Assembly: GCA_002104945.1 (NCBI GenBank)
Contig: MCFH01000089.1
Location: forward strand, 1-64,000
Length of the DNA stretch: 64,000 bases
Source: Piromyces finnis
Taxonomy: Eukaryota > Neocallimastigomycota > Neocallimastigomycetes > Neocallimastigales > Neocallimastigaceae
Direction: 5' to 3'
Position numbers and translations under genes: made by a program. The stretch's first letter is position 1; the number at the start of each line of letters is the position of its first letter. Below are positions 42,181 to 51,965 of the stretch, piece by piece. The notes below the pieces were generated by a model that worked only from the letters and a program-made list of their open reading frames with translations, was not told the DNA's origin and made no database searches.

Positions 42181-42894
42181 ATGAAAACTTTTAATCTTTT
42201 AATACTTATCTTAATTACAACAATAGCTTCAACTTTTGCTAACTCTACCTTTTTTTCTAATTTGTTAAAAAGAGATAATTTTGTTGACTCTGAAGCCAGT
42301 GCTATTTCTGAAGAATGTATCGAAGAAAACAATAATTCCGAATATAGTAACGACTGTATGCCTATCATTACTATTGGAAATTATAAAGAAGCTTGCTCTA
42401 ATATCAAATCTGAAAAATGTCAAGCATTCTATAATGATCCATTAAAGTACTTCCCAATTTGCAGTAAAATTCCTCAATTTGTAGAAGCAATGCAACCCCT
42501 TATAATTAGGGATTTAGTACAAGGCTTAGAAAGTAAATGTTTCACCGATGAAAATAATGAGTTATGTCCATTCTCTATATATGCAATCACATTAACTGGT
42601 GAAGATGAAGCTTTATCAGACACATGTAAATCAAAAAAATGTACTGAATCTTTAATTAAGTCTTTCAAAGAAATTAATGTCGACCGCTTTGCTGCTTACG
42701 AAAATTTATCATTTACTACTGAAAGTTATACTTATCAAGATATAAATTCTATCAAAAATTCAATTTCTTTCTTAGAATCTGATAAATGCAAATCTTCTCA
42801 TGAAACAAGTGATGCAGGCGATTATATTACTACTAAAATTACTACTGTTTTATTACCTTTATTAATTTTAACCTTATTATTATTCTTATATTAA
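42181..42894 (+). CDS. Cys-rich secreted, probably GPI-anchored protein (paralogue of 34474-35184)
   Basis: 237 aa. Signal peptide MKTFNLLILILITTIASTFA, Cys-rich domain with SEECIEENNNSEYSNDC, SEKCQAFYNDP, CFTDENNELCPFSIYAI, CKSKKCTESLIKSF, AAYENLSF, and a hydrophobic C-terminal tail (TVLLPLLILTLLLFLY) preceded by small residues, fitting GPI anchoring. The cysteines align one to one with the paralogue by eye. Codon use is less extreme in AT than in the paralogue (more C-ending codons), suggesting higher expression or a different age. Confidence 0.87.
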   Translation: MKTFNLLILILITTIASTFANSTFFSNLLKRDNFVDSEASAISEECIEENNNSEYSNDCMPIITIGNYKEACSNIKSEKCQAFYNDPLKYFPICSKIPQFVEAMQPLIIRDLVQGLESKCFTDENNELCPFSIYAITLTGEDEALSDTCKSKKCTESLIKSFKEINVDRFAAYENLSFTTESYTYQDINSIKNSISFLESDKCKSSHETSDAGDYITTKITTVLLPLLILTLLLFLY

Positions 42895-43947
42895 ATAAAA
42901 TTAAAATTACTATCATATACATATAAATATTAAAATATTATATATAAAAGAATTATAATAATTAATTCAATGACCTTTTAATAACTCTATTTATACTTTT
43001 ATAAATATAATTATTTGGTTTTATTAATATTTATTTATAATATAAGGTGTTGTTGTACTAATTTTATATATCTTTAATATTTAAAATAAAAATATTAATA
43101 AATAATATATTTTTATTTATTACATGGATAATAAAATTTAAAACTATTAAAAATTTGTTTTTTTTTTTTTTTTTAAAATAGTATAAATATATATATATTC
43201 TATTTTTTTTATATTAAATTAATTATTTCTATACATTTTTTTTTTATAAAAAAAATTTCTATAATAATTGGTTTTACTCATTAATAGTATAGTAATAAAT
43301 ATAATTATTTAAAGCAGTCATTTTTATAATGAAAATATAGAAATATAATATGAAGTATTTTATTACAAAATTAATTTTTTTTTTTAAAAAAAAAAGCTAC
43401 TTTAAATATGATAAATATTTAATAAAAATATAAGAAGAAATAACTTTTAACAATTTAATATTTCATTATTTATTATAATTATCATTTTTATTGTTATAGA
43501 CTATTGTTTATCAAATGTCATTACCATTATTAGAATAATAGAATAATATAATTAATATTATTATTAATAGTACAATTATACATTATACCTTATTCCTAAG
43601 TATCGCTTGATATTAAAGTATTATATATCGTTAATTTAATATTTTTATTTTTAATTTTTTATATTACATGTATTATAATTTTAATTAAATTAATAATAAA
43701 GTTTAAAATATTTGATGCCGTTAAAAAAATTTAATATTTTATAGTTATAAATATATAAATTCTTATTTTAAAAAAATACTATTTTAAAAGATTTTAACAA
43801 AGTTCTATTTATTATACTTCTTTTTAATATATATAATATGTATAGAATGTTATATATATATATGTGAATATCTATTGCCTATTATATTTTATTATATTAA
43901 TTTACATTAATATATTTATATTATATATAATTTATATATTCTATGGA
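42895..43947. other. AT-rich intergenic region with a short dispersed repeat
   Basis: Convergent spacer between the Cys-rich and CBM18 genes. 43669-43727 (CATGTATTATAATTTTA ... GATGCCGTTAAAAAAA) matches 17722-17778, with 8 extra bases (ATTAAATT) here. No gene seen. Confidence 0.6.
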
Positions 43948-44619
43948 TTACCAACATTTTCCATAATTTGGTTTGCATCCTGTACTACAATAAGCATCAC
44001 TTGTACCACAATAACCATATTTGCTACAACATTTATTATTTTTACATATATAAACACCATCAGATTTACTTCCACATTTATCAGTAGATAATATAGTTGG
44101 GATTGAAGGGTTTTTCTGTGTTGTAATATTATTAGCATAATAGGTTTTAGTACCAACAATATAAGTTTTATTAGGAACAGTAAAAGTGTTTGTATAAGTG
44201 ACTACTTTATTAACTTTGGTAGTAGTGGATTTGGATTTAATGCCATTAGTAGTAGATTTGGCTTTAATAGAAGTACTATTTTTAGTTTTAGTTACAGTAG
44301 TTTTAAATGTTTTTGGATTTGATGTAGTAGTTTTAAAATTAACATTAATATCATTGTTATTCATTTCGCCTTTTAATTTGTCGAAAATATCATTGTTATT
44401 TATTTCGCCTTTTAATTTGTCGAAAATATCATTGTTATTCATTTCGCCTTTTAATTTGTCGAAAATATCAGAATTATTCATTTCATTTTTTAAATTATCA
44501 AAGATATCAGAATTGTTCATTTCATTTCTTAAATTGTCAAAGGCATCAGAATCGAAAACACCATTTGAATATACCATATTAATAATTGGTAGTAATAAAA
44601 GAAAAATATTGAATAACAT
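43948..44619 (-). CDS. Secreted protein with 13-residue tandem repeats and CBM18 chitin-binding domain
   Basis: 223 aa. Signal peptide MLFNIFLLLLPIINMVYS. Residues about 25-90 hold five tandem 13-residue units of the form IFDKLKGEMNNND (39-bp DNA repeat), amphipathic and possibly helical. A Thr/Lys/Ser-rich linker (about 95-175) follows, then a C-terminal hevein-type CBM18 (about 180-223: CGSKSDGVYICKNNKCCSKYGYCGTSDAYC) with the characteristic CCSKYGYCG core. CBM18 binds chitin oligosaccharides, so the protein likely coats the fungus's own wall or binds foreign chitin. No catalytic domain. Confidence 0.9.
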   Translation of the reverse strand: MLFNIFLLLLPIINMVYSNGVFDSDAFDNLRNEMNNSDIFDNLKNEMNNSDIFDKLKGEMNNNDIFDKLKGEINNNDIFDKLKGEMNNNDINVNFKTTTSNPKTFKTTVTKTKNSTSIKAKSTTNGIKSKSTTTKVNKVVTYTNTFTVPNKTYIVGTKTYYANNITTQKNPSIPTILSTDKCGSKSDGVYICKNNKCCSKYGYCGTSDAYCSTGCKPNYGKCW

Positions 44620-44887
44620 TTTATTCTAAATTAATAATAAGGGATTAAACTATCTAGTTTATTTTTTTTTTTGTTGTCTTTATTTAAATATTGATAATAT
44701 TTATTAATATTAAATATTATTTTTATTAATTATTAATTTCAAAATTTTATTTTTACTTTAAATAAATAAAAAAAAATCAATTTAGATTTTAATGGTTTAT
44801 ATGTTTCTTTTTCTTTTTAAAAAAAATACAGTTTTTAAATAGTTTAACTTGTCATATTTATTATTTTGTAGTTTGTATAAGGGTTAT

Positions 44888-45517
44888 TCACCATGAGATT
44901 GTGAACCCAAGTTCACAAGCAAGTTCTCGGGCCTTACAAAAGCATTTAGATTTTTTAAATTCATTGTATTCATAAATAGGATGTGGAACTTCTACCACCG
45001 ACGACTTTATTTCGTTAATGGACTTTCGAACCGAAATGGCTTTTGCACCAAATAGCATAAAAACAACAGGATGGTCATTTGAAATATAGTGTACTAAATT
45101 ATTAATAAAAGGTTCCCATAACAAATGATAATGATATGGTAAAGGATCAGCAATAGTTCGTGTAAAGCAAAAATTACATAAAAATATTCCATTATTTAGC
45201 CATTTATCTAAGTGATGATTGTATGGTCGCTGAAAAGTAGCTACTGTATCTTCTAAATTTTTGTAAATACGTTCCAATAATAATGGTGGATTACAGTTTT
45301 TAGATCCAAAAGCTATGTCTGAAATATCTCGAGTATTTTTATACGGCATATCACCTATCATTACAACTTTAACATCACTTAACTTGACATACTTGAAGAT
45401 TCCAAATACATCTTCCAGTGGTGGTGTAAAATAAGTATTTCTCAACTGATTATATATATGTAATACTAATTTAGAATTTTTTATAAAGAAATCGTCCCAA
45501 GACATGTGCGTCACCAC
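44888..45517 (-). CDS. Uracil-DNA glycosylase homologue with degenerate active site, virus-like
   Basis: 209 aa; family 1 UDGs are usually 220-300 aa. Fold signatures in order: VKVVMIGDMPYKNTRDISDIAFG (51-71, aligned with the water-activating GQDPYH loop), IFLCNFCFTR (111-120, LLLN-like), LWEPFINNLVHYIS and VVFMLFGAKA (133-160), VPHPIYEY (177-184, HPSP-like, His179 kept). The catalytic Asp of GQDPY is replaced: the site reads G55-D-M-P-Y59. Uracil excision is therefore doubtful. In poxviruses the UDG D4 also serves as part of the polymerase processivity factor independently of catalysis; a similar structural role with the nearby family B polymerase is a reasonable inference. First gene of the virus-like block. 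The start could also be Met5. Confidence 0.85.
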   Translation of the reverse strand: MVTHMSWDDFFIKNSKLVLHIYNQLRNTYFTPPLEDVFGIFKYVKLSDVKVVMIGDMPYKNTRDISDIAFGSKNCNPPLLLERIYKNLEDTVATFQRPYNHHLDKWLNNGIFLCNFCFTRTIADPLPYHYHLLWEPFINNLVHYISNDHPVVFMLFGAKAISVRKSINEIKSSVVEVPHPIYEYNEFKKSKCFCKARELACELGFTISW

Positions 45518-46407
45518 TAATTTTATTTTCTTCCACTTTCACTCTTAACTTTTATTATTTATTAATTTTCTTAATATTTAATATTAATCAAAATTATAAA
45601 GATAAAGCTATCAATAAATATAATTTTTTATTTTAATTTTAATAAATTATTCATAAAACAAATCAAGGATAGGAGAAAGTTTTTATAAAATGGTTTTTCC
45701 AAAATTAAAATATTTTTGATATCTCAATACTAATCGTCATTTATTTTCATTTGACATTAATATAATAATGTAAAAAAAAAAGTTGCTATTATTTATGATT
45801 GGTTCATGAATTTAATGAAATAAAAATACTTTTTTTTATTTCTTTATAGTATTTTCATAGGAAATACTTTTGGAAATATATTATATTTTAAAAAATGAAA
45901 TATTAAATATATAATATTTCAATTATTTAAAATTTTTAGATATATATAATATAATAATATAATAATATAATAATATAATAATATTGTTTTTTTAAAAAAT
46001 ATTACATTATATAAAAGGTTTTTAAGGATATTTAGATTTAATTATCAAAGTGTCAATTATAAATTCAAATTAACAAATTTATATAATTATTTTTATTTTT
46101 ATTTTTTTTAAATATTATTAAATTTTAAATAATTTTATTAGTTTTACAATAATAATTAATAAGAGTGAATTATGTATTATTAAAGGAAAGATATACAGTA
46201 AATTTAATTTCATTGGTCATCATAAAAATAAAATAAAAAAAAAGTTATTATTCTATTTAAATAATAGTATAATAAACTATAATTTTATTGTTCTACATAC
46301 ATGTATTTCTATTTACTATAAATTATAAATAAAAACCAAATAAATTTTCAAATGTAATAAATATAAATTTTATAAATATAAATGTAAATATAAATATTTA
46401 ATACTTA
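45518..46407. other. AT-rich spacer between UDG and RNA polymerase fragment
   Basis: 890 bp of A/T-rich sequence with (AATAT)n near 45950-45985. I searched by eye for the missing C-terminal half of the polymerase largest subunit and found no trace. Confidence 0.6.
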
Positions 46408-48570
46408 TTAATTTTTTAACGACATTGAAAAAGCATATTCCAAAAATGAATCATCTATATCTTGGACGTTTGTAGAAAAAGGATAATAATAGATTTCATC
46501 ATTATTATAATCACGTACAAAACCATCTTTATCGGTAATAAGGTCTTCCATACTCTTGACCAGTTCTCTTTGCATGTAGCCTGTAGAAGAAGTGTTGAGA
46601 GAAGTTGAAATAATTCCAGCACGGCCTGATTTTGAATGTATAAATAGTTCCTTTGCTGTAAGTCCTTCGGAATAGGAACTCTTAATATAGCAACTTTGCA
46701 AAACGGCTTGAACTCCTACTGACATTAAAATTTGAATGACATTATCGATTTTCCCTTTCGAACCACTATTGACAATATTGGTTAGATTATTGCTAATCGA
46801 TTTAGATAAACTTTCTAATAATGGATAATTTTCTAAATAATACTTTCTTATTTTTTTTATTTCTTTACTATCTTTGTCTTGAGAGATAATAGAAGAATCT
46901 AAATTTGGTAGTTGTATAGCCGATAAAGTGTCAGGAATTTTTTCCAAAATGGATGTAAATTCATTTTCAATGCTTGGGTCTGGTATACAATCTGAAATGG
47001 AAATACTTATAATGTGAAATAAATTGTATTCATGAACCATACGTTGTACATCCCACATAAACTTCAAGTAAAAATCGTTACCATAGTGAGTAATAGAATT
47101 TAACAATACAGTTTGATTGGCACCATTAATAGTGTGAAGTAGAATACCATGGTCTACTAAATATTTATCACCCATTTTTAAAGTTAGTGATTTTGGAATC
47201 AACAATGAAAGTAAGTGCTTATATGGTATTTTATCGGTATTCATTCGTGATTTATAATATTTACAAAATATATTCCATTCCTTTTTTGATATTTTTAATC
47301 GTTTACATATGTTTTCGATAATATGGGGTTCGACAATACTGTGATCCTTTGTCATATTGTATAAGCCAGTTAAGGTATCTTGAATAAATTTAATCATGAG
47401 TGATCCATCCTTGAATGAACGGATATTATTTGAAATGTTCAATTTAGTAACCAATTCTTTTTTGGATTCTTCTCCCGGCAGCCAAAAAATATTCATTTCA
47501 TCCCCGTCAAAATCAGCCTGAAAAACACTGGCTATTAGAGGATTAATTTGGATGGTCCGACTGCTGCTGGGAAAGGAGCGAACAGATAATATAGAAGTAG
47601 TTTGGAGTGTAGGTTGCCTATTAATAATTACATAGTCATTTGGCTTATATCCGTATGGAATTAATTGATCCGTAAATTCTTTTGGTATCAATATTTTATC
47701 CAGGGGAATATTTATATTTGGCACGATGACACTACGAAGACAAAAGTTTTGTCTTTTAGCCAAACACATACTTCTAAAAATTCCCGTTTTTCCCGATAAT
47801 ATTTGCTTAATAAATTTTTATCTGAATTTTCGGTAGTATCGGTGGAACTGTGGATTCCAAGGATTTTTTTATATAAATTGTATACCCTTAATCCATATCC
47901 ACTATAAGAAATGAGACTAGTACACTTTGAAACTGATGGTTTAAATCTAATAGTCTTATATACATGGATGTTATATTATTATGAATTATAATGTTGTTGG
48001 AATCCATAATGGAAGGCCTCATATTTATGGGTAATACAGGTATGTTTTTAAGAAATACTTTTAGTAATTTATTTTTTAGTTCGGGGTTTTCGCTGAAATC
48101 AAAAGTATGGATTAATTCATACATCTTAATAACACTAAACCATTGATTCCCAAATAAAAAGGCATATTCCGATTGAGTTTTATTTTCATTTTTTTTATTG
48201 GATTTACCATTAGAATTTGAATTGGTATTTTTTATGTAAATTTGTGTAAGGAAAATGAAGTACTTTTTATTCGGGTTCCACAGCATTTTGATTTAATATC
48301 GAGAGTAACATTATATTTTTTACAAATAGGACATATATGTGTAAGCTCTTTACATACTATATTTACAAATAATGGGTGGACAATGTATTGATAAATAGGA
48401 ATTCTTCCTAAATGACCAGGACATTCAATGACTTTTTTGCATTGCTTACATGGTAATTGTGGATCTAATATATAAGATGTGGTATTGTCAGTCAATTCAC
48501 TCTTATTTGAAATTAAAATAGCTAATCTTTCTACTTCTTCGTTACTATATAAATCAAATTTTAGATACAT
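46408..48570 (-). pseudogene. RPB1: RNA polymerase largest subunit, N-terminal two thirds, frameshifted
   Basis: Viral-type DNA-directed RNA polymerase largest subunit, intronless. 48570-48232: clamp zinc region (CKQCKKVIECPGHLGRIPI and CPICKKYN). 48286-47888: continuation in another frame (FLKNIPVLPINMRPSIM, ND/NIxxMYxRLL). 47769-46408: 453-codon frame with SGKTGIFR just upstream in a linked frame, LRSVIVPNINI, NRQPTLQ, the catalytic loop QADFDGDEMN (three Mg-binding Asp intact), then the bridge-helix/trigger-loop region ELFIHSKSGRAGIISTSLNTSSTGYMQRELVK, and a stop after SLKN. There are frameshifts near 48250-48290 and at least one in 47770-47890. The jaw and C-terminal clamp are absent here; matching C-terminal sequence lies at 63579-64000. 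Viral RPB1 homologues are about 1300-1500 aa; about 720 codons remain. Confidence 0.92.
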
Positions 48571-48902
48571 TGGTATTTTATTAATTAAATGAAAAATTTT
48601 ATTTTAATAATATTATATGTTTATATATATATACTAAAATCAATTTAAAATTTTTAATTTTATAAGAAATATTTTTTATATTTATTTGTATTATTATTAA
48701 TTTTTAAAGCTATATTCTATTAAATAAAAATACTTATATACATATATAAATAAATAAATAGTTAATATAATTAGATTTTAAAAAATAAAAAATAAAAAAT
48801 AATAATAATAAAAATAATAATAATAAAAATAATAATAATAAAAATAATAATAATTATATATTTATATAGTTTAACTTATTATCTTGGATATATTTCCTAT
48901 TT
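48571..48902. other. Low-complexity spacer
   Basis: Between the polymerase and capping-enzyme relics. 48782-48853 is a tandem repeat of AATAATAATAAAAAT units; otherwise A/T-rich, no gene. Confidence 0.7.
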
Positions 48903-51515
48903 TTAATAATTATTAGTATTTGAAAATTCGACTACTTTAAGAAAAGAAGAATATTTATTTTGATATTTATTTAGTAATGGAAATTCTTTAATTGAATATT
49001 GATTTTTTAATTCAAATCCATTTTCCTTAAATATACTAATTACTTTTGCGGAATTGATAGCACATTCATAGTGATTGGTTACATTTGAATCAATGATGTT
49101 TGCATACATTATATTGTCACATTCTCCGTGGGAATATCTAAGACAACCTAACAAATAAGTTAATGATAATTTATCCAGTGTATTTATAATTTTATAATTT
49201 TCATTGTAATACATTTTCGATAAATTAATGATGGTGATGCTATATTTTCACTAAATAAAGAATAATCAAAAAATAAAACAATAAATGTTTTATTTATAAA
49301 ACTTTTAATATTTTTTAACATTCTTGATATATCAGTATAGGTCATATCATTTAGTGCGAAAAAGCATGTGGCAATATCAAAATGATCATTTAACGTAGCT
49401 TCTTGAATATTATTTGGAATAATTTTAATCCTATTTTTAATTTCTGAATTTGAAATTCTTTTATTTAAGTTTTTCAATTTTTCCGGGCTCGGTTCAACAC
49501 AAATAATTTTACGGAAATGATTCCACTTGTGTATATCACCCCATTGCCTGTACCGATATCTAATAAAGTTCCTCTAAATCACTTAAAATAGTTTGCTTTA
49601 TTATATTATGGTATTTACGCATAAAACATTGGATTTAGGTGAAAAAATATCAATATTGATTTTTTGATAGGAAGCCAATAAAACACTATTAAATGTATTT
49701 ATGCTATTTGATACAGTTTATCTTCGCGAACTTTAAAAATTTTTTATTATCTAAATCATACTCTATTATAAAATTTATTTTTTTATTTTTAATACGATGA
49801 TATTTAACTATCTTTTTGTTGATGGTACGCCTTCTATAATTTCTATTTTCTTTCTATAATAATACTTTTCAGTAGTAGTTGTACTATTGCGATTTCGCAC
49901 TTTAAACTTATTATACAATTTACATATATTTTTTATTTTTCTATTGATAAATTTAAAAGAGATTTTTTACTCTATATTCCCTAGCTAAAAAATAACGTCC
50001 ATTGAATTCGATTCTACTGTATTAACAGTTTTAATTTTATAAACTTTAGTATTTTCAAAATAGGTTGATGTCCACTGGTTATGACAATACCATCGTTTGG
50101 TGCGTATTTTCTAATTCGGATAATATAAATGTTTGAATATCTTGAAAATCTTACAGCATTTTATAATTTTTTACCTATAATTTTTTCAAATTTAAGGTAA
50201 TCTAAAAATTAAGAAGCTTACCTTTCTTTGTAAGAGTAATTTCTTAAATCAGATTCACTGTATAAAATTCAAAAGGAATAAAAGTATTATTAATAATTCA
50301 CAATCTAATATTAAATGGAAATCCTTCAATTTCTCTTATAAATTCTACTGAAAAATTTTCAGTTATACTATAATTTGATTATTAATAACAATTATTAATT
50401 TTCTGATACCATCGTTTTTGCTGATACGAAAAAAGATCTTTATTAACGTTTCAACATTTTTGAATATATGTCTAAGACGGTGTAATTGGTTTTTGAAATC
50501 GAAATTTGGTAAAAGCATAAATAAATAATCTATAATGAAACGGATATATCAATAATATGCATAACGTTATGAACATTTTAATCATGTCTAATCGTCATGA
50601 TAAATGTTTTTTGTGAAATCTATTTCGAATTGACTAATTTCATTGAAGTAGGTAACATCTACTTGAACATCTTGATTCATAATAAAAGACCGTCTTTTTT
50701 TCAGAATTGGTTCAGTAAAATTTAGAATAGTAATTTCTTTAGATTCTTTAATAAATTCTTTATTTGATTTATCATTACTATTACTATTACTATTACTATT
50801 ATTATTATTATTAATATTATCATTATCATTATCATTATCATTATATTATTATTATTACTATCATTAATATTAATATTATTATTATTATTATTATATTTAT
50901 TATTATTAATTTTAAATAATTTAAAATATTATCGGTATTTAAGGATGTTTCAATATTAAGTGTATTTTAAATACAAAATAATAAGCAGTTATTAATGTCA
51001 ATTTTTTTATATACTCTACATGTTATCAAAATCAATACTAATTTCTTTTTCACTATTTTCTGTAATATATCTAATTAACTTTGAATTTGAACTTTCACGT
51101 TTCTTATTTCCATTTAAATTATTATTATCATTATTGTCATTATCATATTTATTGTTATTGATATTGTCGTAGTTGATTTTATTAATATCGTTGGTATCAT
51201 GAATATCTTCACTAGTTTGTTCTTCCGTACTATTAAAAATGTATTGAGAATTACAAATTATTCTATATTTAGTAGATTGGTTTTCCTTCAATAAATGTTC
51301 AAAATATTGATGTGAATTATATTTTACAAATTCTTCTACATCTATATTCGTATATTTATTTTGAAGTCGAAATTCTAATTCAAAGGTTATATTTTTCGGA
51401 ATTAAAATGAGGATGTTGCTTTATAATCTCAATTTGATTATATATATTATTTAAAACTTCTTTTAAAGATTTTGTTTTTTTAAATATATACAATTGTTTG
51501 ATGGAATGTCCATTT
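48903..51515 (-). pseudogene. mRNA capping enzyme (triphosphatase-guanylyltransferase-N7-methyltransferase), shredded
   Basis: About 2.6 kb (about 870 codons) holding all three capping activities in the order known from asfarvirus and poxvirus large subunits, but broken by many frameshifts and stops. Triphosphatase part (51515-50500): a tunnel-fold strand ELEFRLQNKY near 51350-51380 and KKRRSF near 50690. Guanylyltransferase: the nucleotidyl-lysine motif SKNDGIRKLI (KxDGxR) near 50390-50422. Methyltransferase (49600-48903): SAM motif LLDIGTG near 49550-49575, then GDIHKW in a shifted frame (together resembling the D(I/L)GxGxGGDxxKW loop), HFDIATCFFALNDM (motif IV) at about 49360-49390, and a last frame 49214-48903 ending KVVEFS. 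N/D-rich repeats (50770-50900) expand the middle. Non-functional as read. Length and domain order match the asfarvirus-type single-chain enzyme. Confidence 0.82.
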
Positions 51516-51965
51516 TCAATTCAATACTATAAAAAAATTAAAATAAATAAAAAAATAAATAAACAATATATATATATAGAAATATAAATATATAAATATA
51601 CAAATACAAATATAAATTTATATATATTTATATATATTACTACGAATATAAAATATAGAATAATTTTAATATATATAAAGATTTTTAATTTATAATAAGT
51701 TCGCCCCTTTTTTTTCTTTAGAATTTAAATACTTAGTAAATGTAAAATTAATTAATGTGGAGATAGTTATAATTAAAATAAATGTAATTTTTAAAATTTT
51801 TTTATTAATATTGTAATAATTAAGCTTTACGAATCATCAGTAGAATAAAACATAATAATAAAAGCTAAATATTAAAGTAGTAGCAGTTTAAAATATATCT
51901 ATTTTCAAATGATTATATTTGTAAAGTAAAGATTTATAAATTTTTTATAGAGTTTGTTTCATAAC
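51516..51965. other. Divergent spacer between capping enzyme and RPB2
   Basis: A/T-rich, with (TATA) and ATAAATAT runs at 51545-51650; both neighbouring genes are transcribed away from it. No gene. Confidence 0.6.

Noticed and set aside
44198-44629. 143-codon plus-strand frame rich in Leu/Phe/Ser
   Set aside because: Antisense shadow of the CBM18 gene repeats.
46408-48570. Spliceosomal introns to explain the broken RPB1 frames
   Set aside because: The frames overlap or abut by a few bases (48232-48286), leaving no room for introns; indels explain them better.
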